Assembly (NCBI RefSeq): GCF_020858115.1
Contig: NZ_JACYMM010000003.1
Span: forward strand, 372,001 to 436,000
Direction: 5' to 3'
Origin: Janthinobacterium sp. FW305-129
GTDB lineage: Bacteria; Pseudomonadota; Gammaproteobacteria; Burkholderiales; Burkholderiaceae_D
Length of the DNA stretch: 64,000 nt
Part shown: piece after piece, positions 8,951 through 17,640 of the stretch
Layout: every line of letters begins with the position of its first letter
Numbering within the stretch: position 1 is the first letter of the stretch
Position numbers and translations under genes: made by a program
The notes under the pieces: model-generated
What the model was told of the DNA's origin: nothing
Seen by the model: only the letters and a program-made list of their open reading frames with translations
Databases searched by the model: none

Positions 8951-10084
8951 TTACTCAAAAAAATCCTTGACCTTGTCCTTCCAGGTCTTGCTTTGCGGAC
9001 TGTGCTTGGCACCGCCCTCGGTGGTCGACTTTTCAAAGTCGCGCAGCAGGTCTTTCTGTTTTTCCGTCAGTTTCACAGGCGTTTCGATGGCCACGTGGCA
9101 GAACAGGTCGCCCGCGTAACCGGAGCGCACGCCCTTGATGCCCTTGCCTTTCAGGCGGAAGGTCTTGCCCGACTGGGTGCCTTCCGGAATCGTGAACGAC
9201 ACTTTGCCGTTCAGGGTCGGCACTTCGATTTCGCCACCCAGGGCCGCCTTGGCGAACGAGATCGGCATTTCGCAATGCAGGTCGTCACCTTCGCGCTGGA
9301 ACACGGCGTGCGGCTTGATGTGGATTTCCACATACAGGTCGCCCGACGGGCCGCCATTCGTGCCCGGTTCGCCGTTGCCGGACGAACGGATACGCATGCC
9401 GTTGTCGATACCGACTGGAATCTTGACTTCCAGCGTCTTGTTGCGCTTGATGCGACCGGCGCCGCCGCACGGCGTGCAGGGGTCGGTGATGACCTTGCCG
9501 CTGCCATGGCATTTCGGGCAGGTTTGCTGGATGCTGAAGAAACCTTGCTGCATGCGCACCTGGCCGTGACCGCCGCAGGTACCGCAAGTGGTCGGCGACG
9601 TACCCGGCTTGGCGCCGCTGCCGTGGCAAGTGTCGCACTTGTCCCAGCTCGGCACGCGGATGGTCGTGTCGAAGCCGTGAGCAGCTTGCTCCAGTGTAAT
9701 TTCCAGGTTGTAGCGCAAGTCGGCGCCACGGTACACCTGCGGCCCCGCATTGCGGCTGCGTCCACCGCCACCGCCAAAGATGTCGCCGAAGATATCGCCG
9801 AAGCTGTCGGCAAAGCCGCCAGCACCGCCGCCGAAGCCGCCACCGCCGCCCATGTTCGGGTCCACGCCGGCGTGACCGTAACGGTCATACGCATCGCGCT
9901 TTTCCGGATTGGTCAGCATCTCGTAAGCTTCTTTGACTTCCTTAAACTTTTCTTCCGATTCCTTGCTATCCGGATTGCGGTCCGGATGGTATTTCATCGC
10001 CAGTTTACGGTAAGACTTTTTGATCTCTTCTTCCGAAGCATTTTTTGCGACACCGAGTGTCTCGTAAAAATCACGCTTTGCCAT
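8951..10084 (-). CDS. dnaJ: Chaperone DnaJ (Hsp40)
   Basis: The 377-aa co-chaperone that delivers unfolded proteins to DnaK and stimulates its ATPase. The J domain (1-70) has HPD at 33-35, followed by a Gly/Phe-rich linker with [10 protein letters not shown] zinc region holds four CxxCxGxG-type repeats ([32 protein letters not shown]), then the C-terminal substrate-binding domains. ATG 10084 gives the canonical MAKRDFYE start with an AAGG site; the frame continues 23 codons up but lacks support. Distal gene of the heat-shock unit, 160 nt after dnaK with a hairpin between. Confidence 0.97.
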   Translation of the reverse strand: MAKRDFYETLGVAKNASEEEIKKSYRKLAMKYHPDRNPDSKESEEKFKEVKEAYEMLTNPEKRDAYDRYGHAGVDPNMGGGGGFGGGAGGFADSFGDIFGDIFGGGGGRSRNAGPQVYRGADLRYNLEITLEQAAHGFDTTIRVPSWDKCDTCHGSGAKPGTSPTTCGTCGGHGQVRMQQGFFSIQQTCPKCHGSGKVITDPCTPCGGAGRIKRNKTLEVKIPVGIDNGMRIRSSGNGEPGTNGGPSGDLYVEIHIKPHAVFQREGDDLHCEMPISFAKAALGGEIEVPTLNGKVSFTIPEGTQSGKTFRLKGKGIKGVRSGYAGDLFCHVAIETPVKLTEKQKDLLRDFEKSTTEGGAKHSPQSKTWKDKVKDFFE

Positions 10085-10129
10085 GTTGTCGGCACCTTGC
10101 AGTCTATCTACTGATGTAAAAATTACACG

Positions 10130-10170
10130 AAAAAGCCGAGTCGAGTGCTGCACTGGGCAACGACTCGGCT
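10130..10170 (-). terminator. Intercistronic hairpin between dnaK and dnaJ, possible partial terminator
   Basis: A 10-bp inverted repeat (AGCCGAGTCG 10134-10143 with CGACTCGGCT 10161-10170) with a 17-nt loop, followed on the minus strand by a run of about four or five T. A second hairpin, GCCCCC/GGGGGC at 10218-10235, lies just after the dnaK stop. Together they could reduce dnaJ expression relative to dnaK or protect processed mRNA ends. I see no good separate dnaJ promoter. Confidence 0.6.
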
Positions 10171-10244
10171 CGGCCGGTCTTCGCGGCTAATCCCGCGATG
10201 TAGCGTTCAGCCCGGCTGCCCCCGGTGAAGGGGGCGCAAGACAA

Positions 10245-12188
10245 TTACTTGCTGTCTTTGACTTCTTTGAAGTCAGCGTCAACAACGTCGTCTTGCTTGG
10301 CACCTGCGTCCGATGCGCCAGCAGCTTGCTGTGCACCTTCCGCGCCGCCGGCAGCTTGCTGCGCTTGCATGTCGGCATACATTTTTTCGCCCAGTTTCTG
10401 CGATGCGCTCGACAGTGCTTCCACCTTGGCGTCGATCTCAGCCTTGTCGCCCGCCTTGATGCTTGCTTCCAGGTCGGTGATCGCCGCTTCGATCTTCTCT
10501 TTCTCGCCCGCATCCAGCTTGTCGCCGTATTCGGTCAAGGATTTCCGGGTCGAGTGTACCAGAGCATCGGCCTGGTTGCGCGACTCGGCCAATTCTTTGA
10601 CCTTTTTGTCTTCTTCCGCGTTCAACTCGGCGTCTTTGACCATCTTCTGGATTTCAGCCTCGGTCAAGCCGGAATTGGCCTTGATCGTGATCTTGTTTTC
10701 CTTGCCGGTGGCCTTGTCTTTCGCGCCGACGTGCAAGATGCCGTTGGCGTCGATGTCGAAGGTCACTTCGATCTGTGGCGTACCACGCGATGCTGGCGGG
10801 ATGCCTTCCAGATTGAATTCGCCCAGACCCTTGTTGCCGGCGGCGATTTCGCGCTCACCCTGGAAGACCTTGATGGTCACCGCAGGCTGGTTGTCGTCGG
10901 CCGTCGAGAAGACCTGGCTGAACTTGGTCGGAATCGTCGTGTTTTTGTGGATCATCTTGGTCATCACGCCGCCCAGGGTTTCGATACCCAGGGACAGAGG
11001 AGTGACGTCCAGCAACAGCAAGTCTTTGCGTTCGCCCGACAGGACCGAACCTTGAATCGCTGCGCCCACGGCAACGGCTTCGTCCGGGTTCACGTCCTTG
11101 CGTGGATCCTTGCCGAAGAATTCCTTCACTTTTTCCTGCACCTTCGGCATACGGGTCATACCGCCGACCAGGATGATGTCATCGATGTCCGACACTTTCA
11201 CGCCAGCATCTTTGATGGCGGTACGGCATGGTTCCATCGTCGCCGTGATCAGCTCTTCCACCAGCGATTCCAGCTTGGCGCGGGTCATCTTCAGGTTCAA
11301 GTGGACCGGTGCGCCGTTCGCCATGGCGATGTACGGCTCGTTGATCTCGGTTTGTTGCGACGACGACAACTCGATCTTCGCGCGCTCGGCCGAAGCCTTG
11401 ATGCGCTGCAGGGCGATCGGATCTTTTTTCAGGTCGATGCCGTTGATCTTTTTGAACTCGTCGATGATGTAATCGATGACGCGCTGGTCGAAGTCTTCGC
11501 CGCCCAGGAAGGTGTCGCCGTTGGTCGACAGCACTTCAAATTGTTTCTCGCCATCAACATCTGCGATTTCGATGATCGACACGTCGAACGTACCGCCACC
11601 CAAGTCATACACGGCGATTTTACGGTCGCCTTTTTCGGTCTTGTCCAGGCCGAACGCCAGCGCTGCCGCGGTTGGCTCGTTGATGATGCGCTTGACGTCC
11701 AGACCAGCGATACGGCCGGCATCCTTGGTGGCTTGACGCTGCGAGTCGTTGAAGTACGCAGGCACGGTGATGACGGCTTCGGTGACTTCTTCACCGAGGT
11801 AGTCTTCTGCCGTTTTTTTCATCTTGCGCAGGACTTCAGCCGAAATTTGCGGCGGCGCCAGTTTTTTGTCGCGTACGCCGATCCATGCATCGCCGTTGTC
11901 GGCTTTCATGATTTGGTACGGCATCAGCGCGATGTCTTTTTGAACTTCTTTTTCGTCGAACTTGCGACCGATCAAACGCTTGACTGCGTACAGCGTGTTT
12001 TTCGGATTGGTCACGGCCTGGCGTTTCGCTGGCGCGCCGACGAGAATTTCGCCATCTTCTTGATAAGCAATAATCGACGGCGTCGTGCGTGCGCCTTCAG
12101 CGTTTTCGATTACCTTTGGTTGACCGTTTTCCATGATGGAAACGCAGGAATTCGTGGTTCCCAGATCGATACCGATAATTCTACCCAT
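10245..12188 (-). CDS. dnaK: Chaperone DnaK (Hsp70)
   Basis: The 647-aa ATP-dependent chaperone. The actin-like ATPase domain (1-about 385) starts with [15 protein letters not shown] and contains [15 protein letters not shown] and [12 protein letters not shown]. The beta-sandwich substrate domain contains [14 protein letters not shown], and the helical lid ends in a Gly/Ala-rich tail and [12 protein letters not shown] 12188 has an AAAAGGA site. It lies 91 nt after grpE and has its own sigma-32-like promoter in that gap, so it can be transcribed both from grpE and independently. Confidence 0.98.
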   Translation of the reverse strand: MGRIIGIDLGTTNSCVSIMENGQPKVIENAEGARTTPSIIAYQEDGEILVGAPAKRQAVTNPKNTLYAVKRLIGRKFDEKEVQKDIALMPYQIMKADNGDAWIGVRDKKLAPPQISAEVLRKMKKTAEDYLGEEVTEAVITVPAYFNDSQRQATKDAGRIAGLDVKRIINEPTAAALAFGLDKTEKGDRKIAVYDLGGGTFDVSIIEIADVDGEKQFEVLSTNGDTFLGGEDFDQRVIDYIIDEFKKINGIDLKKDPIALQRIKASAERAKIELSSSQQTEINEPYIAMANGAPVHLNLKMTRAKLESLVEELITATMEPCRTAIKDAGVKVSDIDDIILVGGMTRMPKVQEKVKEFFGKDPRKDVNPDEAVAVGAAIQGSVLSGERKDLLLLDVTPLSLGIETLGGVMTKMIHKNTTIPTKFSQVFSTADDNQPAVTIKVFQGEREIAAGNKGLGEFNLEGIPPASRGTPQIEVTFDIDANGILHVGAKDKATGKENKITIKANSGLTEAEIQKMVKDAELNAEEDKKVKELAESRNQADALVHSTRKSLTEYGDKLDAGEKEKIEAAITDLEASIKAGDKAEIDAKVEALSSASQKLGEKMYADMQAQQAAGGAEGAQQAAGASDAGAKQDDVVDADFKEVKDSK

Positions 12189-12228
12189 GATTTTTTTCCT
12201 TTTATTTGCTAGATTTCAGATGGTTCTT

Positions 12229-12256
12229 ATATGTGGCAAAGCGGCATGGTTTCAAG
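12229..12256 (-). promoter_or_regulatory. Sigma-32-type heat-shock promoter of dnaK
   Basis: On the minus strand CTTGAAA (12256-12250) is followed after 13 nt by CCACATAT (12236-12229). Against CTTGAAA-N11-16-CCCCATNT only one informative base differs. The -10 lies 40 nt from the dnaK ATG. Its position inside the grpE-dnaK gap argues for an internal promoter. Confidence 0.75.
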
Positions 12257-12279
12257 GCTTGCTTGATGCCGCCCTCTGA

Positions 12280-12816
12280 TTATTTTGCTTGCGCGGTCGT
12301 TACAATGGCTGGACGCAGCAGGCGGTCCGCAATCATATAGCCCTTTTGCAAGACTGATACGATGGTATTGGCTTCCTGCTCCGCTGGCACCACGGCAACA
12401 GCCTGGTGTTTCATCGGATCGAGCTTTTCACCTTGCACTGGCAACACTTCCACCAGGCGGTTGCGCTCGAACGCGGCGTTCAGTTGCTTCAGTGTCATCT
12501 CGACGCCTTCTTTCAGCGATTCGATGGTCGGTGCTTCCACCGTCAGCGCCGTTTCCAGGCTGTCTTTGACCGGCACCATGGCTTCGGCAAAGCTTTCCAC
12601 TGCGAATTTATGCGCTTTAGCAACATCTTCCTGCGCGCGGCGGCGGATATTTTCGCCATCGGCCTTGGCACGCATGAAGGCATCGTGCATCTCTGCCAGA
12701 CGCGCTTCGGTACTGGCCAGCTGCTCTTCCAAAGTAGGCTCTGCGGGAGTCGATGGCGCAGTCGTCGCGGCGTCCGCTTGCGGATTAGGTACAGCTTGGT
12801 TTTCCTGATCTTGCAT
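12280..12816 (-). CDS. grpE: Nucleotide exchange factor GrpE
   Basis: A 178-aa dimeric factor that releases ADP from DnaK. The N-terminal tail is acidic and low in complexity (about 1-35, rich in Ala/Pro/Thr/Glu), followed by the long helix containing [17 protein letters not shown]. The beta domain ends with the conserved [21 protein letters not shown] 12816 has a GTAGGAG site. It is the first gene of grpE-dnaK-dnaJ and sits behind a near-perfect heat-shock promoter. Confidence 0.95.
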   Translation of the reverse strand: MQDQENQAVPNPQADAATTAPSTPAEPTLEEQLASTEARLAEMHDAFMRAKADGENIRRRAQEDVAKAHKFAVESFAEAMVPVKDSLETALTVEAPTIESLKEGVEMTLKQLNAAFERNRLVEVLPVQGEKLDPMKHQAVAVVPAEQEANTIVSVLQKGYMIADRLLRPAIVTTAQAK

Positions 12817-12882
12817 CTAGAAAGCTCCTACAATCAATGACTTAAATGGGTTAGGCTATACATCTTTACAACACTAACCGGC

Positions 12883-12910
12883 AGATGGGGCTATATCCTA
12901 CTGTTTCAAG
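12883..12910 (-). promoter_or_regulatory. Sigma-32-type heat-shock promoter of grpE
   Basis: On the minus strand CTTGAAA (12910-12904), 13 nt, then CCCCATCT (12890-12883): a full match to the sigma-32 consensus. The -10 ends 66 nt before the grpE ATG. The rest of the gene-free stretch 12817-13162 holds the hemH terminator and nothing else I recognise; no CIRCE element is visible. Confidence 0.88.
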
Positions 12911-13112
12911 GGGTATCGGCGCGAGCGCCAAGGTTTACGTCAGCTAATGTTACAGCTTATTACATTTCGTTTCCCATTTCGGGCCGCGAGCCGTGCGCGC
13001 CGTCTGATACAGCCGTCATCCCCAGCGAAGCCGGCATTCTACCAGTCCCGACCAAGCCATTGCCACTGACGGTGTTGCTATTTGGAAAACCTCGGTGGAT
13101 GCGAAAAATGAC

Positions 13113-13134
13113 AAAGCCGCGCAAGCGCGGCTTT
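13113..13134 (-). terminator. Rho-independent terminator after hemH
   Basis: AAAGCCGCG (13113-13121) pairs perfectly with CGCGGCTTT (13126-13134) around a 4-nt loop. On the minus strand a T-rich stretch (GTCATTTTT) follows. It lies 29 nt past the hemH stop and should separate hemH from grpE. Confidence 0.8.
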
Positions 13135-13162
13135 ACATGGTAGAAAAACATGCCTCTTGCTT

Positions 13163-14272
13163 CTAATTCGCTGCGCCCAGGGCCAGAGCCGCCGCGCGCG
13201 CCTGCTCGCCCGCTTTCTTGTCCGCCTCGCGCTGCGGCGCCGTCTTCATCGTCGGCCAGCCGATCATGTGTTGCTCGGCAATTTCCGCCATGCCGGCGAT
13301 CCAGGCCGGCGTTTCGTTCAGGCAAGCAATGTAATGAAACTGCTGACCGCCGGACGTTTCGAAATCATGCTTGGCTTCCATGGCGATCTCTTCCAGGGTT
13401 TCCAGGCAATCGCTGGTAAAGCCCGGGCACAGCAAATCGACACGCTTGACGCCCTGTTGCGCCAGCGCCACCAGGGTCGGCGCCGTGTATGGCTGCAGCC
13501 ATTCGGCCTTGCCAAAGCGCGACTGGAAAGTCACCACATATTGCTCTTTAGTTAATTTCAGTTTTTCCGCCAGCAATCGCGCCGTTTTCAGGCATTGGCA
13601 GTGATACGGATCGCCCAGCAGCAAGGTGCGCTTGGGCACGCCATGAAAACTCATCACCAGTTTTTCCGGACGGCCATGCGCTTCCCAGTGGTTCAGCACG
13701 GAATCGCGCAAGGCGTCGATATACGTGTCGTGCTCGTGATATTGCTTGATAAAACGCAATTCCGGCACATTGCGCACGGTGGCGTAATGGGCGAATACGG
13801 CGTCGTAGATGGAACCCGTCGTCGTCCCCGAATATTGCGGATAGGCCGGCAAAATGGCGATGCGCTCGCAGCCTTCGCTTTTCAGCCTGGCCAGCACGTC
13901 GGGCAAGGAAGGCGAACCGTAGCGCATGGCCATGGCCACCGTCACCCCGTCATGGCCCCGCTCGGCCAGGGCGCCAGCCAGCAATTTGGCCTGCTTTTGC
14001 GTATGTACTTTCAGGGGCGAGCCGTCGCGCGTCCAGATCGACGCGTATTTCTTGGCCGACTGGCCCGAACGGAAGGGCAAGATGATCAGGTTCAAGATGA
14101 ACCACCAGACGATGCGGGGAATTTCCACCACGCGCGGATCCGACAGGAATTGTTTCAGATAGCGCCGCACGGCCGACGAGGTCGGCGCATCGGGCGTGCC
14201 CAGGTTGACCAGCACCACGGCGCTGCGGTCGATGCTGCCATGCGTGTACGGCGGTTCAGTTTGAAATGACAT
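13163..14272 (-). CDS. hemH: Ferrochelatase
   Basis: Inserts Fe(II) into protoporphyrin IX, the last step of protohaem synthesis, at the cytoplasmic face of the membrane. The 369-aa product carries the opening strand AVVLVNLGTPDAPT, the metal-handling histidine H210 (SFHGVPKRT) and the catalytic glutamate E291 (CLETLEEI). The extra C-terminal Ala-rich helix is common in betaproteobacterial enzymes. ATG 14272 is preceded by GAAGAG. It lies between recN and grpE with its own terminator downstream; the 106-nt gap after recN contains a small hairpin but no T-tract. Confidence 0.95.
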   Translation of the reverse strand: MSFQTEPPYTHGSIDRSAVVLVNLGTPDAPTSSAVRRYLKQFLSDPRVVEIPRIVWWFILNLIILPFRSGQSAKKYASIWTRDGSPLKVHTQKQAKLLAGALAERGHDGVTVAMAMRYGSPSLPDVLARLKSEGCERIAILPAYPQYSGTTTGSIYDAVFAHYATVRNVPELRFIKQYHEHDTYIDALRDSVLNHWEAHGRPEKLVMSFHGVPKRTLLLGDPYHCQCLKTARLLAEKLKLTKEQYVVTFQSRFGKAEWLQPYTAPTLVALAQQGVKRVDLLCPGFTSDCLETLEEIAMEAKHDFETSGGQQFHYIACLNETPAWIAGMAEIAEQHMIGWPTMKTAPQREADKKAGEQARAAALALGAAN

Positions 14273-14378
14273 GAAGGCTCTTCAAAGGCGTTGGATGGAT
14301 TAGCCGCCCATTATAGTTACATTGCGTCAACATCGGGAGTACTGCCAGACGATGGCAGCACGCCTGCCACATCCCAGG

Positions 14379-16046
14379 TCAAATCGCGAGCAATTCACGT
14401 GCATGCTTGCGCGTGGTGGCCGTGATTTCCAGGCCGCCCAGCATGCGCGCCACTTCTTCCACGCGGGCCTTGGCGTCGAGCATGTCGATGCGCGAGGCCG
14501 TCTTGCCGTTGTCCAGGGTACTTTTTGCCACCTGGAAATGCTGATTCGCCTGGCTCGCCACTTGCGGCAAGTGGGTCACGCACAGCACTTGCCGCCCTTG
14601 TCCCAGGCGTTTCAGCAAGCGCCCCACGACTTCGGCGACGGCGCCGCCGATGCCGCTGTCGACCTCGTCGAAGATCAGCGTGGGCGTGGTGGTGGCGTGC
14701 GAGGTGATGACGGAAATGGCCAGCGCGATGCGCGCCAGTTCGCCGCCAGACGCCACCTTGGCCAGCGAACGTGGCGCCGTGCCCGCGTGGCCGGCGACGA
14801 GGAATTCCACTTGCTCGAGGCCATGCGCGGCCGGTTCGCACGGGTGCAGCGCAATTTCAAAGCTGCCGCCCGTCATGCTCAGTTCCTGCATGGCGCGCGT
14901 GACGGCTTGCCCCAGTTCCAGGGCGGCGGCGCGGCGCGTGGCGGACAATCGCTCGGCGACGCCGCGGTACTCGGCCTCGATCTTCGCTTCCTGGCGCAGC
15001 AAACCTTCGATATCGGAAGCGTCGGCCAGGTGCTGCAGCTTTTCCGACAGTTTAGAATGTTCCTCAGGCAACTCTTCGGGCGTGACGCGGAATTTGCGGG
15101 CCGTGCTGTGCATGGCCTCCATGCGCGCGTCGAGCTGGTGCAGGCGCTCCGGGTCCAGTTCCACCCGGTCCAGGTAATTGTTCAACGCATACACGGATTC
15201 CTGCAGCTGGATGCGCGACGATTCGATCAGGTCGACGATCGGCTGCAATTCCGCATCGACGGACACCAGCTTGCCCAGCTTCTGGTTCAGGGCCGACAGT
15301 TGCGACACGATCGGATGATCTTCCTGTTCGGAAATGATCGCCAGGGCTTCCTGCGCCCCTTCGAGCAGGCTGGCCGCGTGCGACAGGCGGCTGTGCTCGT
15401 TCGTGATCTCCGTCCATTCGCCGGGCTTGGCGGCCAGTTTTTCCAGTTCTCCCACTTGCCATTCCAGCCGTTCGCGTTCATACAGCACGTTGGCGGCATT
15501 CGTTTCGAATTCCTCGCGCTGACGCACGAGTGCGCGCCAGCGCTTGTGCAGCGCCGCCACTTGGCGCGCATCCTGCTCCGCGCCCGCTTCGCGCGCCGTC
15601 GCCTGGCCGTCGAGCAAGGCGCGCTGCGCTTCGCTTTTCAGCAAGGACTGGTGCGCGTGCTGGCCGTGGATGTCGACCAGCATGTCGCCCAGTTCGCGCA
15701 GTTGCGCCGCCGTGGCGGGGATGCCGTTGATATACGCTTTCGAGCGGCCCGCATTGTCGATCACGCGGCGCAGCAGGGCGCCGCCATCGTCGTTGGCGAA
15801 TTCATTGGCCACCAGCCAGGCCTGCGCCACCTCGCTGACGGAAAAATCGGCCGTGATGTCGGCCTTGGCCGCGCCTTCGCGCACCACGCTGGCGTCGCCG
15901 CGCCCGCCCAGCGCCAGGGTCAGCGCATCGATGAGGATGGACTTGCCGGCGCCCGTCTCGCCCGTCAGCACGCTGAAGCCGGCGGAAAATTCCAGTTCAA
16001 TGGTATCGACAATGACAAAATCGCGAATGGACAGTGTATGGAGCAT
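14379..16046 (-). CDS. recN: DNA repair protein RecN
   Basis: An SMC-like ATPase of 555 aa that tethers DNA ends during double-strand-break repair. Walker A GETGAGKS is at 29-36. The middle (about 160-370) is a coiled-coil arm, and the C-terminal half carries the signature KVASGGELARIALA and Walker B TLIFDEVDSGIGG. ATG 16046 (MLHTLSIRDF) was preferred over an in-frame start 8 codons up because it begins the conserved strand. It lies 48 nt after nadK with no terminator between, so the LexA box upstream of nadK probably drives recN as well. RecN is a classical SOS protein in other bacteria. Confidence 0.95.
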   Translation of the reverse strand: MLHTLSIRDFVIVDTIELEFSAGFSVLTGETGAGKSILIDALTLALGGRGDASVVREGAAKADITADFSVSEVAQAWLVANEFANDDGGALLRRVIDNAGRSKAYINGIPATAAQLRELGDMLVDIHGQHAHQSLLKSEAQRALLDGQATAREAGAEQDARQVAALHKRWRALVRQREEFETNAANVLYERERLEWQVGELEKLAAKPGEWTEITNEHSRLSHAASLLEGAQEALAIISEQEDHPIVSQLSALNQKLGKLVSVDAELQPIVDLIESSRIQLQESVYALNNYLDRVELDPERLHQLDARMEAMHSTARKFRVTPEELPEEHSKLSEKLQHLADASDIEGLLRQEAKIEAEYRGVAERLSATRRAAALELGQAVTRAMQELSMTGGSFEIALHPCEPAAHGLEQVEFLVAGHAGTAPRSLAKVASGGELARIALAISVITSHATTTPTLIFDEVDSGIGGAVAEVVGRLLKRLGQGRQVLCVTHLPQVASQANQHFQVAKSTLDNGKTASRIDMLDAKARVEEVARMLGGLEITATTRKHARELLAI

Positions 16047-16094
16047 GGCTTCTGTGGTTAGGCGGCGCACCGCGGGTTGAGGTAGGGAAACTTA

Positions 16095-17066
16095 TTAGCT
16101 GAGCTTGCCCTCGCCCGACGGGTACTCGTTCCAGTGCAGTTTTTCACGCAGGGTGTTGTAGTAGCTCCACCCTTCCGGATGCAGGAAGGTAATCGTGTGC
16201 GGCGAACGGCGGATGAGGATGCGGTCTTGCTGCACCAGGCTGGCAAAGGTCTGCATGTCGAAATTGACGCTGATATCGCGTCCGCGGACGATTTCCACGA
16301 CGATCTGGCTGGAATCGGGCAAGACGATGGGGCGGTTCGACAGCGCGTGCGGGGCGATCGGCACGAGCACGATGCCGCCCAGGGTCGGGTGCAGCAAGGG
16401 GCCGCCGGCCGACAGCGAATATGCGGTCGAGCCCGTGGGCGTGGAAATGATCAAGCCATCCGACCGCTGGTTGTACATGAAGTGGCCGTCGACCTCGACA
16501 CGCAATTCGGCCATGCCGGCGCCGCCGCCGCGCGAAACGACGACGTCGTTGACGGCCATGCCCACGTGGATCGATACGCCGTCGCGCAGCACGCTGCCTT
16601 CAAGCAAGGTACGGCGCTCGGCCTTGAAGCGCCCGCCGAGGATTTGCGCCAATACAGGCAGCATACGCTCAAGCGGAATATCCGTCATGAAACCCAGGCG
16701 CCCCTGATTGATACCGATCAAAGGGACGTCGAATGGCGCCAGCTGGCGCGCAATGCCGAGCATGGTGCCATCGCCGCCCATGACGATGGCGCAATCGGCG
16801 GCGGCGCCGATCTCGGCCGCCGACATGGCGCGCACGCCGGGAAACGCCAGGTTCAGGTGCGCAGCCGTCTCCGCCTCGAAGACCACCGTGTGGCCCAGCA
16901 CTTGCAGGAAATCGACGATGCTTTTCACGGGTTCGGCAATGCCATCCGTATTCTGGCGCACGACCAGGGCGATGGTCTTGGCGCCCAGGTTGAAGCGCTC
17001 GCCCGGGGCTGGCAAGGTCGCGGCTGGCTGTTCGGCTCGCTGGTCGGCGTAGTTATCGACGGGCAT
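16095..17066 (-). CDS. nadK: NAD kinase
   Basis: Phosphorylates NAD+ to NADP+ in the cytosol. The 323-aa product has the catalytic GGDGT at 97-101, the nucleotide segment [12 protein letters not shown] and the conserved [20 protein letters not shown]. It is slightly longer than E. coli NadK (292) owing to a disordered 25-residue N-terminus. ATG 17066 has a weak GAG site; the frame stays open 76 codons further up across the LexA box, which speaks against the longer form. It is the first gene of a nadK-recN unit. An hrcA gene, which I would have expected nearby from other betaproteobacteria, is not seen upstream. Confidence 0.94.
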   Translation of the reverse strand: MPVDNYADQRAEQPAATLPAPGERFNLGAKTIALVVRQNTDGIAEPVKSIVDFLQVLGHTVVFEAETAAHLNLAFPGVRAMSAAEIGAAADCAIVMGGDGTMLGIARQLAPFDVPLIGINQGRLGFMTDIPLERMLPVLAQILGGRFKAERRTLLEGSVLRDGVSIHVGMAVNDVVVSRGGGAGMAELRVEVDGHFMYNQRSDGLIISTPTGSTAYSLSAGGPLLHPTLGGIVLVPIAPHALSNRPIVLPDSSQIVVEIVRGRDISVNFDMQTFASLVQQDRILIRRSPHTITFLHPEGWSYYNTLREKLHWNEYPSGEGKLS

Positions 17067-17135
17067 AAAAATCTCGGTAGTGAATTCGGTGGCAAACCGC
17101 CCCTGGCTGTCGCATCGCACGCCGGCATCGCATGA

Positions 17136-17155
17136 TACTGTATATATGCACAGTA
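17136..17155. promoter_or_regulatory. LexA (SOS) box upstream of nadK-recN
   Basis: TACTGTATATATGCACAGTA differs from the E. coli consensus TACTGTATATATATACAGTA at only two central bases and keeps the CTGT-N8-ACAG core. It lies 69 nt before the nadK start, where it could cover the promoter of nadK-recN. The divergent small gene at 17323 starts 167 nt away on the other side and is a less likely target. Confidence 0.85.
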
Positions 17156-17322
17156 TAGTGCGACTGCCGTGTGCCCGCAAGGGGCGTTCCTGGTGTTGCA
17201 CGCAGTGTAGCGCAGAAAAAGAATCGTCCATGCGTGCGCCAGCGCTCCGAACATGGACAAATCCGCTTGCAGGCGGCTTGCCGCGGCGGGACACTGCTTA
17301 CACTTTACTGTCAGGAGGCCAT

Positions 17323-17589
17323 ATGGTTAGCCAGCATAGCGAACGCAAGATCAATACCGATGCAAAGGTCCAGAATGACGGCGTCGACCGCCTGCCGCAT
17401 GAGCGCGACGAGTCGCCCGACGCGCAGAACGTGCGGCCGCGCAAGATCATGCAACAGGCGGCCAGCGACCTGGAACAAGGCCTGGTCGATACGGACCGCC
17501 ACGCCCAGCCCGGCGCGGAAAAGGTCAAGCCGGCCGCGCCGCAGCAAGCCCGTCCCGACCCGCAACTGGAACCAAAGAAGGCGCGCTGA
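17323..17589 (+). CDS. Small hydrophilic protein of unknown function
   Basis: An 88-aa, strongly charged protein with no signal peptide or hydrophobic segment. It is rich in Asp, Arg, Gln, Lys and Pro and begins [17 protein letters not shown]; the C-terminus is a run of Pro/Gln/Arg/Lys. It is probably disordered. The start is secure: AGGAGG lies 6 nt before ATG 17323. I do not recognise a family. It stands alone between the SOS-controlled nadK operon and the broken dehydrogenase gene, 51 nt upstream of the latter. Alternative starts further up would run through the LexA box and lack a ribosome site. Confidence 0.65.
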   Translation: MVSQHSERKINTDAKVQNDGVDRLPHERDESPDAQNVRPRKIMQQAASDLEQGLVDTDRHAQPGAEKVKPAAPQQARPDPQLEPKKAR

Positions 17590-17640
17590 CTCCAACTGTC
17601 ACGCTCTGCGACTCGCATTGCTCATGTTCCGGAGTACGCC

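Noticed and set aside
10293-12212. Long plus-strand frame opposite dnaK
   Set aside because: dnaK is unmistakable on the minus strand; the opposite frame is a codon-bias artefact without any domain.
12817-13162. Possible CIRCE element near grpE
   Set aside because: No TTAGCACTC-N9-GAGTGCTAA-like dyad found; the sigma-32 promoter explains control.
14322-16061. Long plus-strand frame opposite recN
   Set aside because: recN has all motifs; the opposite frame is Gln/Arg/His-rich with no family resemblance.
17080-17322. N-terminal extension of the small charged protein to 17080
   Set aside because: Would cross the LexA box and lacks a ribosome site, whereas ATG 17323 has AGGAGG.
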